36,487 nucleotides of DNA from Bacteroidales bacterium (lineage in GTDB: Bacteria > Bacteroidota > Bacteroidia > Bacteroidales > JAADJA01), in contig JADHVR010000036.1 of assembly GCA_016783885.1 (NCBI GenBank), forward strand, positions 1-36,487. Reading direction: 5' to 3'. The notes beneath the pieces are model-generated. The model was not told where the DNA came from, did no database searches, and saw nothing but the letters and a program-made list of their open reading frames with translations. Positions 1 to 8,852 of this stretch are shown one piece after another. Each line of letters opens with the position of its first letter. The stretch's first letter is position 1. Made by a program: the position numbers and the translations under genes.

Positions 1-2
1 AT

Positions 3-83
3 AAACCTGACAGGTTTTACCTACAAAGATGTTCAATATTAATTAACCTGGTAAGTAGTTAATTAACAAAACCTGTCAGGTTT
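3..83. terminator. inverted repeat closing the pyrB transcript
   Basis: A perfect 16-base inverted repeat has its left arm AAACCTGACAGGTTTT at 3-18 and its right arm at 68-83. A second inverted pair, AATTAAC (41-47) and GTTAATT (58-64), is nested inside. The right arm overlaps the pyrB stop codon (82-84 on the plus strand), so the structure forms at the very 3' end of the pyrB message. Each arm is itself almost palindromic (AACCTG-n-CAGGTT). From general familiarity, this word is a common interspersed palindrome in Bacteroidota genomes. A terminator or mRNA-end stabilising role is inferred. Confidence 0.5.
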
Positions 84-1005
84 AACTACCGGTTTTAACT
101 TCCACTCCAAGTATTGCGGTGAGTAATGCCTGTCGGACAAATACGCCATTCAATGCCTGGCTGAAATAATATGCCTTAGGATTATCATCCACGTCTTCGG
201 TAATTTCATTTATCCTTGGCAAAGGGTGCATCACCTTGAGGTTCTTCTTAGCTTTATCTAACATTTTGTTTTTTAGTATATATGCATTTTTTACCCTTTC
301 GTATTCCACAGGATCAGAGAATCTTTCATGCTGTATCCTCGTCATATAAAGGATGTCAACATTTGGTATAACTTCTTCAAATTCTGTGTATTGATGATAT
401 TTAAGATTTTTTTCTTTGATATATCGTTTAACTGCGCTGGGAAGCTTTAACTCAACGGGCGAAACCAAATGGAAGGTAGTGTTGTAATTTGTCAGTGCTA
501 TGGCAAGCGAGTGAACTGTTCTTCCGTATTTTAAGTCGCCAATAAAAGCAATATTAAGATTGTCTAATTTTTTTTGGGTCTTACGTATTGAATAAAGGTC
601 GAGCAGGCATTGAGTTGGATGCTGATTTGAACCGTCGCCGGCATTTATTATGGGAACCGGTGATACTTCACTTGCATACCTGGCGCTTCCTTCTTTAGGA
701 TGGCGCATGACTATTACATCAGCATAATTACTGACTGTGAGAATAGTATCTTTAAGCGATTCTCCTTTTTTAACACTCGAGGTGGCAGCATCAGTAAATC
801 CGATAACTTTAGCGCCTAAGCGTGAAGCTGCACTTTCAAAGCTCAATCTCGTACGGGTGGACGGCTCGAAAAATAAAGTGGCTACAACAAAATCGTTAAG
901 GATTTTTCTTTTGGGATTTGCCTCAAATTTTTCTGCAAGATTAAGAATCCTTTCATAATCATCCTTTGTAATGTCGTGGATTGAAACAAGACTTTTGTTT
1001 TTCAT
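82..1005 (-). CDS. pyrB: aspartate carbamoyltransferase catalytic subunit
   Basis: Catalyses carbamoyl phosphate + L-aspartate to N-carbamoyl-aspartate, the committed step of pyrimidine synthesis, in the cytoplasm. The 307 residues match the usual catalytic-chain length. Active-site residues are visible: the carbamoyl-phosphate loop STRTR (49-53), the SVKKGES loop (77-83), H129-P-T-Q132, R162 in GRTVHS, R223-x-Q225 in MTRIQHERF, and HPLPR (260-264). It starts 33 bases after the stop of the COG2403 GTPase gene on the same strand and is probably cotranscribed with it. No regulatory subunit gene (pyrI) is seen; the window ends 81 bases downstream, so its presence cannot be judged. The stop codon lies inside an inverted repeat. 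Confidence 0.97.
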   Translation of the reverse strand: MKNKSLVSIHDITKDDYERILNLAEKFEANPKRKILNDFVVATLFFEPSTRTRLSFESAASRLGAKVIGFTDAATSSVKKGESLKDTILTVSNYADVIVMRHPKEGSARYASEVSPVPIINAGDGSNQHPTQCLLDLYSIRKTQKKLDNLNIAFIGDLKYGRTVHSLAIALTNYNTTFHLVSPVELKLPSAVKRYIKEKNLKYHQYTEFEEVIPNVDILYMTRIQHERFSDPVEYERVKNAYILKNKMLDKAKKNLKVMHPLPRINEITEDVDDNPKAYYFSQALNGVFVRQALLTAILGVEVKTGS

Positions 1006-1038
1006 TGTAAAACCTATTTTTAAATTTTTACGTAAATA

Positions 1039-2394
1039 TCAGACTGCCGGAGTTTTATAAGTTAAATTATGTTTCTCAACAAACTCCTCTATAATACCTT
1101 CGAGATTTGGATAGCCGATCTCCTGCAGATCATAATAAACCCTTGTATTAGGTTTATCGATTTTGATAAGACGGTTCAAATCTATCGGTGTGCCGATAAC
1201 CACTGCATCACATTCGGTATTATTGATGGTAGTTTCGAGGTCTTTTAATTGTTGTTCGCTGTATCCCATTGCAGGGAGCAGTGTTCCGATATTCGGATAA
1301 ATCTCAAATGTTTCCGACAATTTGCCAACAGTGTAAGGTCTTGGGTCAATCAATTTGGCAGCGCCGAATTTTTGAGCTGCAACAGTACCCGCACCTATTT
1401 TCATTCCTCCGTGAGTCAGTGTTGGCCCGTCTTCAACTACCAATACCCTTTTGCCTTTTATAACCGAAGGATCGTCAACTCTTATCGGTGAAGCTGCATC
1501 AACAACAATGGCGTTGGGAGCAACTTTAGCAATACTGTCTCTTACTATTTGAATTCCTTCGGGAGAAGCGCTGGTCATTTTGTTAATAACAACAACATCA
1601 GCCAGCCTTAAAGTAACTTCACCCGGATAATAAGTCAGTTCATCACCCGGCCTGTGAGGGTCAACTACCGTTATGTTTAGGTCAGGTTTGTAAAATGGAA
1701 AGTCATTATTTCCACCATCCCAGATTATCACATCGCAACCATCCTGATCATTTTCTGCAGCTCTTACAATGGCTTCGTAATCAACACCGGCATAAATCAC
1801 GTTTCCGCGAACAACATGCGGTTCGTATTCTTCCATCTCTTCGATGGTACATTTGTGTTTCTTTAAGTCTTCTATTGTTGCAAAGCGTTGTACTTTTTGA
1901 GCGACCAGATCGCCGTAAGGCATCGGGTGCCGTATTGCGATAACCTTCAAACCTTTATCCATCAGGTATTCAATCACCTTTCGTGAGGTCTGACTTTTTC
2001 CACAACCTGTCCTTACCGCACCAACGGCAATTACCGGCTTAGTGCTTTTAATCATTGTGTCATTCGGTCCTAACAAAATAAAATTAGCACCTGCCGCATT
2101 TACGATTGCACTTATCGACATAACTTTCTGATATGTTACATCGCTGTATGAAAATACACAATCGTCAATATTTAACTCATTTATTAATTTTGGGAGATCT
2201 TCTTCTGCGTAAATCGGGATACCGTCCGTGTACAGATCACCAGCCAGTTCGGCAGGGTATTTCCTTCCGTCGATATCGGGAATCTGAGCAGCCGTAAAAG
2301 CCACTACATTGTAATCTTCATTTCCACGAAAATATGTGTTAAAATTGTGGAAGTCTCTTCCCGCAGCACCAATAATAATTACCTTTTTTTTCAT
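1039..2394 (-). CDS. COG2403 P-loop GTPase, cyclic 2,3-diphosphoglycerate synthetase family
   Basis: A 451-residue cytoplasmic protein of the family usually annotated as cyclic 2,3-diphosphoglycerate synthetase, after the archaeal enzyme that cyclises 2,3-bisphosphoglycerate using ATP. The N-terminus is Rossmann-like (KKVIIIGAAGRDFHNFNTYF). A Walker A loop, GAVRTGCGKS, lies at 125-134. There is an acidic Walker B-like stretch (VIIWDGGNNDFPF, about 222-234) and a conserved DPHRPGDE segment near 246-253. It is the first gene of a minus-strand pair with pyrB, 33 bases apart. The bacterial function is not established. The pairing with a carbamoyl-phosphate-using enzyme suggests nucleotide or carbamoyl metabolism rather than archaeal-type osmolyte synthesis. 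Family assignment is firm, reaction uncertain. Confidence 0.85.
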   Translation of the reverse strand: MKKKVIIIGAAGRDFHNFNTYFRGNEDYNVVAFTAAQIPDIDGRKYPAELAGDLYTDGIPIYAEEDLPKLINELNIDDCVFSYSDVTYQKVMSISAIVNAAGANFILLGPNDTMIKSTKPVIAVGAVRTGCGKSQTSRKVIEYLMDKGLKVIAIRHPMPYGDLVAQKVQRFATIEDLKKHKCTIEEMEEYEPHVVRGNVIYAGVDYEAIVRAAENDQDGCDVIIWDGGNNDFPFYKPDLNITVVDPHRPGDELTYYPGEVTLRLADVVVINKMTSASPEGIQIVRDSIAKVAPNAIVVDAASPIRVDDPSVIKGKRVLVVEDGPTLTHGGMKIGAGTVAAQKFGAAKLIDPRPYTVGKLSETFEIYPNIGTLLPAMGYSEQQLKDLETTINNTECDAVVIGTPIDLNRLIKIDKPNTRVYYDLQEIGYPNLEGIIEEFVEKHNLTYKTPAV

Positions 2395-2455
2395 AATTAT
2401 TACCTTTTTAAATTATTTTACAATAAGTTCTGAAATAAAACATGAAATTTTTTTG

Positions 2456-2485
2456 CAAATGTATAGCTTTAAAAATTTCTAACAA
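2456..2485 (-). promoter_or_regulatory. predicted promoter of the GTPase-pyrB operon
   Basis: On the minus strand a -33-like TTG (plus-strand CAA at 2483-2485) is followed after 19 bases by TACATTTG (plus-strand 2456-2463). This matches the Bacteroidota pattern TTG-N(17-23)-TAnnTTTG. It lies about 60 bases upstream of the GTPase start codon. The assignment rests on motif match and position only. Confidence 0.55.
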
Positions 2486-2507
2486 GTTTTAGTAAATTAA
2501 TTTCAAT

Positions 2508-2515
2508 TAATTTTG
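2508..2515 (+). promoter_or_regulatory. candidate -7 box of argS
   Basis: TAATTTTG matches TAnnTTTG and ends 17 bases before the argS ATG, which would give a very short leader. No TTG was found at the usual upstream distance, so this is weaker than the divergent promoter next to it. Confidence 0.35.
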
Positions 2516-2532
2516 TACAAAATTTATTTAAC

Positions 2533-4323
2533 ATGATTGAAAAAAAAATTGCCGAAAAAGCTTCTGAAGCTGTTGAAAAGCTTTATGATGTTAAATTAGC
2601 TGTAGAATCGTTTCAAATAGAAAAAACAAATATAGAATTTGAGGGTGATTACACACTGGTTGTTTTTCCGCTTTTACAATATTCAAAAAAGTCGCTGGCG
2701 GAGACGGCAGTAGAAATAGGGAACTTCTTACAGGAACATCTTAAAGAAATTGAATCGTTCGAGGTTGTCAAAGGATTTTTGAACCTTACCTTTAATGATA
2801 AGTTTTGGATTGTTTTTTTCGCTGCGAATATAAAAAACGATCATTATGGATTCAATACTAAAATAAACAAGACACCTTTTGTTGTTGAATATTCATCTCC
2901 CAACACAAATAAACCGCTTCACCTGGGGCATATCAGGAATAATCTGCTGGGATATTCAATCTCGGAAATTTTAAAGGCGAATGGAAAAAATGTAATAAAA
3001 ATCAATCTTATCAACGACCGGGGTATTCATATTTGTAAGTCAATGCTTGCCTGGATACAATGGGGCGATGGAGAAACGCCTGAATCATCAGGATTAAAAG
3101 GCGACCATCTGATAGGTAAATATTACATAATGTTCGATAAAAAACATAAGCAGGAGATTAAGGATCTGGTACATCGCGGATATACTGAAGATGATGCTTA
3201 CAACCAGGCTCCTCTTATGCTCGAAGCTCAGAAAATGCTTCAGAAATGGGAAAATGCCGATGAGGAAATACTTGCAATATGGCGTCTTATGAATAGTTGG
3301 GTTTATGAGGGATTCAATAAAACTTATGAAAGGCTTGGAGTGAATTTTGACAAAATCAATTATGAATCGAAAACCTATCTGCAGGGAAAAAAAATTGTGG
3401 AGGAAGGATTGGAAAAAGGCTTGCTGTTTCAAAAGGAAGATAGTTCTGTGTGGGTCGATCTTTCAGGCGAAGGTTTGGATGAAAAACTCCTGTTAAGAAG
3501 TGACGGCACTTCTGTTTATATTACTCAGGATATAGGTACTGCTCAAAGACGTTGGGACGAATACCACCCCGAAGAATTATTATACGTAGTAGGGAATGAG
3601 CAGATCTACCATTTTGATGTGTTGAGAAAAGTGCTGAAAAAATTAGGCAGTGACTGGGCAGATAGAATTTATCACCTGTCGTATGGCATGGTTGAACTGC
3701 CGCATGGCAGGATGAAATCACGTGAAGGTACTGTTGTGGACGCCGATGACCTGATGGATGAAATGTACGTAACAGCTCGTAAAACTACGGAAGAGCTTGG
3801 AAAAACAGAAGATTTTACACGGGAAGAGTTGGATCGTTTATATACAATTGTAAGCCTTGGCGCTTTAAAATATTTCATCCTGAAAGTCGATCCTAAGAAA
3901 AATATGCTTTTCAATCCCGAAGAATCTATTGATTTCAATGGCAACACAGGGCCATTTATTCAATATACTTATGCAAGAATACAATCTGTTTTCAGAAAAG
4001 CCGGGAACAAGCCTGAGGAATTCCTGAAGAAATTAAACTTAAACAAGATTGAACTTCTCGGCATAGAAAAAAATATTATAAAGCTGATTTATGAATTTCC
4101 GCAGGTCGTTAAGCAAGCCGGAGAAAATTACAGCCCGGCATTGGTCGCTAATTACTGCTTCGAATTGGTGAAAGAGTACAACCATTATTACCAGGATACA
4201 CCCATATTAAAAAGAGTTGACCCGGAAGTTGCTAATTTCAGAGTAGCACTGAGCTGGTTTGCAGGTAAAGTTATTAAAAAAGCCGTTGGATTGCTTGGAA
4301 TTGAAGTGCCGGAGAGAATGTAA
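2533..4323 (+). CDS. argS: arginyl-tRNA synthetase
   Basis: Class I aminoacyl-tRNA synthetase charging tRNA-Arg with arginine. The 596 residues are the normal length. Order of domains: an N-terminal additional domain (about 1-110), the catalytic Rossmann fold with the HIGH motif as HLGH (130-133) in a SSPNTNKPLHLGHIRNN context, a KMSKS-equivalent loop around GRMKSREG (392-399), and a C-terminal DALR anticodon-binding domain (about 470-596) ending in the typical LGIEVPERM. The ATG at 2533 gives the usual start (MIEKKIAEKASEAVEKLY). It is divergent from the GTPase-pyrB pair and stands alone; the next gene is a secreted protein 171 bases downstream. Confidence 0.98.
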   Translation: MIEKKIAEKASEAVEKLYDVKLAVESFQIEKTNIEFEGDYTLVVFPLLQYSKKSLAETAVEIGNFLQEHLKEIESFEVVKGFLNLTFNDKFWIVFFAANIKNDHYGFNTKINKTPFVVEYSSPNTNKPLHLGHIRNNLLGYSISEILKANGKNVIKINLINDRGIHICKSMLAWIQWGDGETPESSGLKGDHLIGKYYIMFDKKHKQEIKDLVHRGYTEDDAYNQAPLMLEAQKMLQKWENADEEILAIWRLMNSWVYEGFNKTYERLGVNFDKINYESKTYLQGKKIVEEGLEKGLLFQKEDSSVWVDLSGEGLDEKLLLRSDGTSVYITQDIGTAQRRWDEYHPEELLYVVGNEQIYHFDVLRKVLKKLGSDWADRIYHLSYGMVELPHGRMKSREGTVVDADDLMDEMYVTARKTTEELGKTEDFTREELDRLYTIVSLGALKYFILKVDPKKNMLFNPEESIDFNGNTGPFIQYTYARIQSVFRKAGNKPEEFLKKLNLNKIELLGIEKNIIKLIYEFPQVVKQAGENYSPALVANYCFELVKEYNHYYQDTPILKRVDPEVANFRVALSWFAGKVIKKAVGLLGIEVPERM

Positions 4324-4378
4324 TTTAGTGTTGTTAAAAAAAAGTGAATAATTATTTTTTTTATCCCTTTTTATTTAT

Positions 4379-4386
4379 TACTTTTG
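4379..4386 (+). promoter_or_regulatory. candidate -7 box for the Fn3 T9SS protein
   Basis: TACTTTTG matches TAnnTTTG and lies about 110 bases upstream of the ATG at 4495. No -33 TTG was found at the proper distance. The leader would be long and AT-rich. Confidence 0.35.
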
Positions 4387-4494
4387 TTGTACTTTAGTTA
4401 ATAATTATTATTAACAATATTTACAAGTTGTTGTATTTGTGTATTTTTATAATTAATTAGCCAAATAAAATTTTTAAAATTAAAATTCTATGTT

Positions 4495-7400
4495 ATGAAA
4501 AGATCTTTATTTTTTACGTTTTTTATTATTTCCATCTTTCTGGGAAATAATGTTTTAAATGCTCAATCTTTAACAATACCGCCAGGAACAGTAAATATCG
4601 GGCCAATTTTGATTGGCGAATCATCCGATGGAACACATACTTTTACTGTTACTGGAAGTGGTTATAGTAACGGGGCATATCTTTATGTAGATGCACTGGA
4701 TTCTCGTTTTACTATATCCCTTACTGGCACATCTGGTACTTTTTATCCGTCTTTAACTTATAATGCTGATGCGTCCGGGAATGTTAGTCAGCCAATTTAC
4801 GTTAAATACACCCCAACTACACTTGGTCAGGTTGTCGATGATCTTGAATTTTATGATTATGAATCATGGACCTGGCAATATAAAGAGGTGAGAGGTGTTG
4901 GAAAAGGCCCTGAAATGAAAATGGAGGGCAGGGAAACAAGTTCAGATCCCTGGGATGAAATTTTAGATGGTGAAACAACGCCTTCTGTTAGCGAAGGAAC
5001 CGATTTTGGTGATGCCTTAGTTGGCGGTGCAACTGTTGACAGAATATTCAAGATTAGTAATACAAATTCCGGAGGGTATAGTGGGAATTTAGTATTAACT
5101 GAATATGAAACAAATAAATATGTTCAAATTTCAGGCACAAATGCCGACCAGTTTTCAGTTTTTGCTGAACCTTCAACTCCAGTTCCTCCTGATAATGACT
5201 CTACAAAATTTACTATCAGGTTTACGCCGACATCTGCCGGTATTAAAACCGCTGAAATCAGTATAGGAAATAATGACCCTGAACCAAATAGTGAAAATCC
5301 ATATAACTTTGCTATTAAGGGAAATGGAACAGTTGTTTTACCTGATCCGCCCACTGCAATCGCTGCTACATCAATAAATCATAATAGCTTTTATGCAAAC
5401 TGGACACAAGGTGGCGGAGGAACAACAACAGGTTATTACCTTGATGTTGCAACTGATAACGGATTTACCGGTTATGTTACAGGATATGAAAATTTAGATG
5501 TAGGAGATGTTAATACTTATCTTGTATCCGGATTAGATGCCAACGATACATATTATTACAGATTAAGAGCATATAATGCCGGTGGTACAAGCGCTAATTC
5601 AAATACAATATCACCCACAACAGCACCGGCAGTACCTACTGCAACTTCTGCAACAAATGTTGGAACTGAGAATTTTTATGCAAACTGGGGCTTTATACCC
5701 GGAGCTACAAGCTATAAATTAGATGTGAATACTCAACCCGATTTTTCAGGTACAATTATTCTTGATAATGTGGACGTTACAAATACTTATAGAAATGTTA
5801 CCGGTTTAACGGGTGGTACAACTTATTATTATCGCGTTCGTTCATACAATGGCAATTCAAGTGGTAATTCAAATATTATTACAGCCATAACTTTTTGTAA
5901 CGCACCTCCTGCCACTGATGCTACGGATATTAAACATGACGAGTTTACAGCTAACTGGAACGCACCTGCAGGCGGAGCGCCGGACTATTATAAGCTTGAT
6001 GTTTCTTTAAACCAAAACTTTAGTTCTTATGTCTATGGTTTTGAAAATCTTACTGTTTATGTAACTTCCAAGCTTGTTGACGGCTTAACACAAAATACTA
6101 CTTATTATTATCGTGTTCGTGCCGTAAATGCAGCTGGCGCCAGTACTAATTCCAATACGATATCTATCCATACTTATGCCGGGGCAAACACTGAGTGGAC
6201 AGGAAATATTTCTACTGACTGGAATACTTATGGTAACTGGGATAACGGGGTACCTTACTCAATAACTGACGTTATAATACCATCCGGAACTGTTTATCCC
6301 ATAGTAAATGCTGATGCAAATTGTAACGATCTTACTATAAATGCAGGCGCTGAATTAACCGTCAGTTCCGGTTATTACCTGTTTGTTCATGGCGATTTTC
6401 TTTTAAAAGCAGATGCTACAGCTACGGGTTCGTTAGTAGAATATGGCGGCGTTTCAGTAACAGGGCAAGCTGATGTAGAGCTTTATCTTTTTGAAAACAG
6501 ATGGCATTACGTTTCATCTCCCGTAACTAGTGCTGTGTCTGATGTTTTCTTTGATATTTATTTAAAATATTATAATGAACCTACAACGACATGGACTTAT
6601 ATTGTTAATCTTGGTGTCCCTTTGCCTCCCGGTCAAGGATATGCCGCATGGTCATCACCAGTATGGTTCGGCAGTACAACAGTTACCTTTAACGGGGGTC
6701 CATTGAATGAAGGTAATACTTCAATACCGGTATCTTATAATGTTGGTAGTGGTGGTGATGGCTGGAACCTCGGTGGAAATCCATACCCATGTGCAATTGA
6801 TTGGGATGATGCAAACTGGACAAAAACCAATATTGACGGAGCCGTTTATGTTTGGAATGGTGTGCAATATTTGGTATGGGTTAATGGAACTGGAGATCTT
6901 ACAAATGGTATAATTCCGGCAATGCAGTCTTTCTTTGTAAAAGCTAATGCTCCAGGTCCTGCACTGCAAGTAACTAACAGTGCAAAATTGCATGGTTATG
7001 ACCCATATAAAGGTTCAGGTGTTGACCAATTACTTGAGCTGACTGTAAATGGAAACGGATACAATGACAAGACCTTTATATATTTCAACGAATATGCCAC
7101 TGAGGGTTTTGACAGTGACTTTGATGCTTATAAAAAATATGGAATTGATGAGGCTCCCCAGCTTTATTCGATTGCCGGTGATGAGATTTTATCAATCAAC
7201 GTCCTGCCTGAGATGTCATCAGGTATGGCAATTCCACTTGGGTTTGAAGTAGGAGCAGAAACAGAATACACTATTATTGCTTCAGACCTTGAAAGTTTTG
7301 GTTTATCAACAGGTATTTATCTTGAGGACATACAGGAAAGTGTAATGACTGACCTTACTGAACAAAATGAATATACTTTCGTTGCAAACCCGGAAGATGA

Positions 7401-7701
7401 TCCTGCCAGATTTATTATTCATTTTGGAGTTGTCGGCATTGAGGATCAGCCATTAGATGTTGAAACAAATAAAGACATTACAATATATTCAGTCGAAAAC
7501 AGTGTTTATATTAGAAATAATACTAAGCAGGCAATACAGGGAGATGTAAGTATTTGCAACACTATGGGACAGGAAATAATACGCACAAAACTCCTGAATA
7601 ACTCTCTGAATAAAATTGATGTAAATACTGAAGCAGGATATTATATTGTAAAAGTTAATACCGGAACTAATCTTTATACTGAAAAAGTATTTATAAAATA
7701 A
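4495..7701 (+). CDS. large secreted Fn3 protein with T9SS sorting domain
   Basis: A 1068-residue exported protein. The signal peptide spans about 1-24, ending NVLNAQ. Two immunoglobulin-like segments of the choice-of-anchor/SPD-2 type follow (about 25-140 and 150-280; the second has GTDFGDALVGG and ends in AIKGNG). Three fibronectin type III domains come next (about 283-377, 378-467, 468-560), each with an NWT/NWG/NWN core and a TTYYYRVRAYN-like strand. From about residue 567 (WTGNISTDWNTYGNWDNG) it enters the C-terminal half shared with the genes at 23205, 30213 and 34081, including RWHYVSSPV, GWNLGGNPYPCAIDW and EAPQLYSIAGDE. The last 75 residues (YSVENSVYIRNN to YTEKVFIK) are a Por-type T9SS sorting domain. 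Probably a cell-surface or released adhesin-like protein; ligand unknown. Confidence 0.88.
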   Translation: MKRSLFFTFFIISIFLGNNVLNAQSLTIPPGTVNIGPILIGESSDGTHTFTVTGSGYSNGAYLYVDALDSRFTISLTGTSGTFYPSLTYNADASGNVSQPIYVKYTPTTLGQVVDDLEFYDYESWTWQYKEVRGVGKGPEMKMEGRETSSDPWDEILDGETTPSVSEGTDFGDALVGGATVDRIFKISNTNSGGYSGNLVLTEYETNKYVQISGTNADQFSVFAEPSTPVPPDNDSTKFTIRFTPTSAGIKTAEISIGNNDPEPNSENPYNFAIKGNGTVVLPDPPTAIAATSINHNSFYANWTQGGGGTTTGYYLDVATDNGFTGYVTGYENLDVGDVNTYLVSGLDANDTYYYRLRAYNAGGTSANSNTISPTTAPAVPTATSATNVGTENFYANWGFIPGATSYKLDVNTQPDFSGTIILDNVDVTNTYRNVTGLTGGTTYYYRVRSYNGNSSGNSNIITAITFCNAPPATDATDIKHDEFTANWNAPAGGAPDYYKLDVSLNQNFSSYVYGFENLTVYVTSKLVDGLTQNTTYYYRVRAVNAAGASTNSNTISIHTYAGANTEWTGNISTDWNTYGNWDNGVPYSITDVIIPSGTVYPIVNADANCNDLTINAGAELTVSSGYYLFVHGDFLLKADATATGSLVEYGGVSVTGQADVELYLFENRWHYVSSPVTSAVSDVFFDIYLKYYNEPTTTWTYIVNLGVPLPPGQGYAAWSSPVWFGSTTVTFNGGPLNEGNTSIPVSYNVGSGGDGWNLGGNPYPCAIDWDDANWTKTNIDGAVYVWNGVQYLVWVNGTGDLTNGIIPAMQSFFVKANAPGPALQVTNSAKLHGYDPYKGSGVDQLLELTVNGNGYNDKTFIYFNEYATEGFDSDFDAYKKYGIDEAPQLYSIAGDEILSINVLPEMSSGMAIPLGFEVGAETEYTIIASDLESFGLSTGIYLEDIQESVMTDLTEQNEYTFVANPEDDPARFIIHFGVVGIEDQPLDVETNKDITIYSVENSVYIRNNTKQAIQGDVSICNTMGQEIIRTKLLNNSLNKIDVNTEAGYYIVKVNTGTNLYTEKVFIK

Positions 7702-7726
7702 TCTGACAGGTTATTTCTAAATCTGT

Positions 7727-7756
7727 AAAGGATGTCTCTAACGCGGGACATCCTTT
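7727..7756. terminator. bidirectional intrinsic terminator
   Basis: AAAGGATGTC (7727-7736) pairs perfectly with GACATCCTTT (7747-7756) across a 10-base loop, with a T run to 7759 on the plus strand. It lies between the convergent Fn3 protein and glucosaminidase genes and overlaps the edge of the latter's stop codon, so it can serve both transcripts. Confidence 0.85.
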
Positions 7757-7757
7757 T

Positions 7758-8732
7758 TTATTTTCTGAGCTTTATTTTCTGATCCGGATAGAGTCTGGCA
7801 TTTTTATATAAGGTGTTATACTTACTTAATTGCTTCAGCTTTATACCGTAAAGCTGAGAAATGTCGTGAAGTGTTTCTCCGGGTTGAACAATATGATATG
7901 GTTTATTACCTTTATTTTTTTTAGCTTCTAAATAGATCATCTGACCTTCTTTTATATTATCTTTCTTTTTCAGATCATTGTATTTATAAACCTGCCATGT
8001 ATAAATATTAAAATCCTGTGCGATTTTATAAAAGTCATCTCCTCTTTTTGAAAAAATAAATTTAACGCTGTTATTAATATAAATTTCCCTGTTAGCTGCC
8101 CCGATTGTTAAAAGTTCGAAATCATCAGGTGAAGTAGTTTTTTTGCGATAGCTGCCTTCCTTTGTTACCTGAAGTTTTTGCAGGCTGGCTAAATCTTTAT
8201 TATAATATTTATCATGCTCATAGAGACTGAATTCTTCAATGATGTTGATCAGAAGTTGCGGATATTTTGGGTTTGTGGCATATCCGGCTTTTTTTAGTCC
8301 TTTAGCCCAGCCTTTGTAGTCGGTTATATCCAGGTCGAATAAAAAAGAATACCGGTCGCGTGATGATAGAAAGTCCGAGTGGTCTTTAAAAGAGTCATGA
8401 GGGCTTTTGTATTTCCTGAAACATTCATTCTTAGCATCATCATCCATGTGGAAGGTCTTTCCGTTCCATTCATTATGGCATTTAATACCGAAATGGTTAT
8501 TTGCCTTTTTTGCAAGTTTGCTATTACCGTGTCCTGATTCAAGTATTCCTTGTGCAAGTGTAATGCTTGCAGGTATATTAAACATATTCATTTTTTCAAT
8601 AGCAATATCTTTATATAATTCAATATACTCTTCCTTCGATATCCGGTTTTCGAAAAGTTGCGAAAAGGCATGAAACGGAATATAAAAGATAAAAATAATT
8701 CCTGAAAATAATATGTATATTAACGATTTCAT
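7758..8732 (-). CDS. exported glucosaminidase (GH73) with LysM domains
   Basis: A peptidoglycan hydrolase predicted to cleave next to N-acetylglucosamine in the cell wall. The 324 residues carry an N-terminal signal peptide or anchor (about 1-25, ending FHAFSQ). The GH73/FlgJ-like catalytic domain spans about 30-185, with the likely catalytic glutamate E65 in ITLAQGILESGHGNS and the family motif NNHFGIKCH (78-86). A degenerate LysM (about 220-268) and a clear LysM (about 278-322, YHIVQPGETLHDISQLYGI) finish the protein; this layout is common in Bacteroidota. It converges with the Fn3 T9SS gene across a shared terminator. The exact bond cleaved cannot be read from sequence. Confidence 0.93.
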   Translation of the reverse strand: MKSLIYILFSGIIFIFYIPFHAFSQLFENRISKEEYIELYKDIAIEKMNMFNIPASITLAQGILESGHGNSKLAKKANNHFGIKCHNEWNGKTFHMDDDAKNECFRKYKSPHDSFKDHSDFLSSRDRYSFLFDLDITDYKGWAKGLKKAGYATNPKYPQLLINIIEEFSLYEHDKYYNKDLASLQKLQVTKEGSYRKKTTSPDDFELLTIGAANREIYINNSVKFIFSKRGDDFYKIAQDFNIYTWQVYKYNDLKKKDNIKEGQMIYLEAKKNKGNKPYHIVQPGETLHDISQLYGIKLKQLSKYNTLYKNARLYPDQKIKLRK

Positions 8733-8852
8733 TTCTGTTGGAACTCAACGCTGCACAAAGGTCGTATATTGTATGATAAGGTTATAACCCATATCGAAAA
8801 TTTTATTCACAGGGGAGTGTTAATTATATTCCCTCATACTAAATCTAAAATC

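Noticed and set aside
4490..4498. Mini-frame ATG-TTA-TGA overlapping the start of the Fn3 gene
   Set aside because: Two codons in an AT-rich leader are most likely chance; nothing supports a regulatory peptide.
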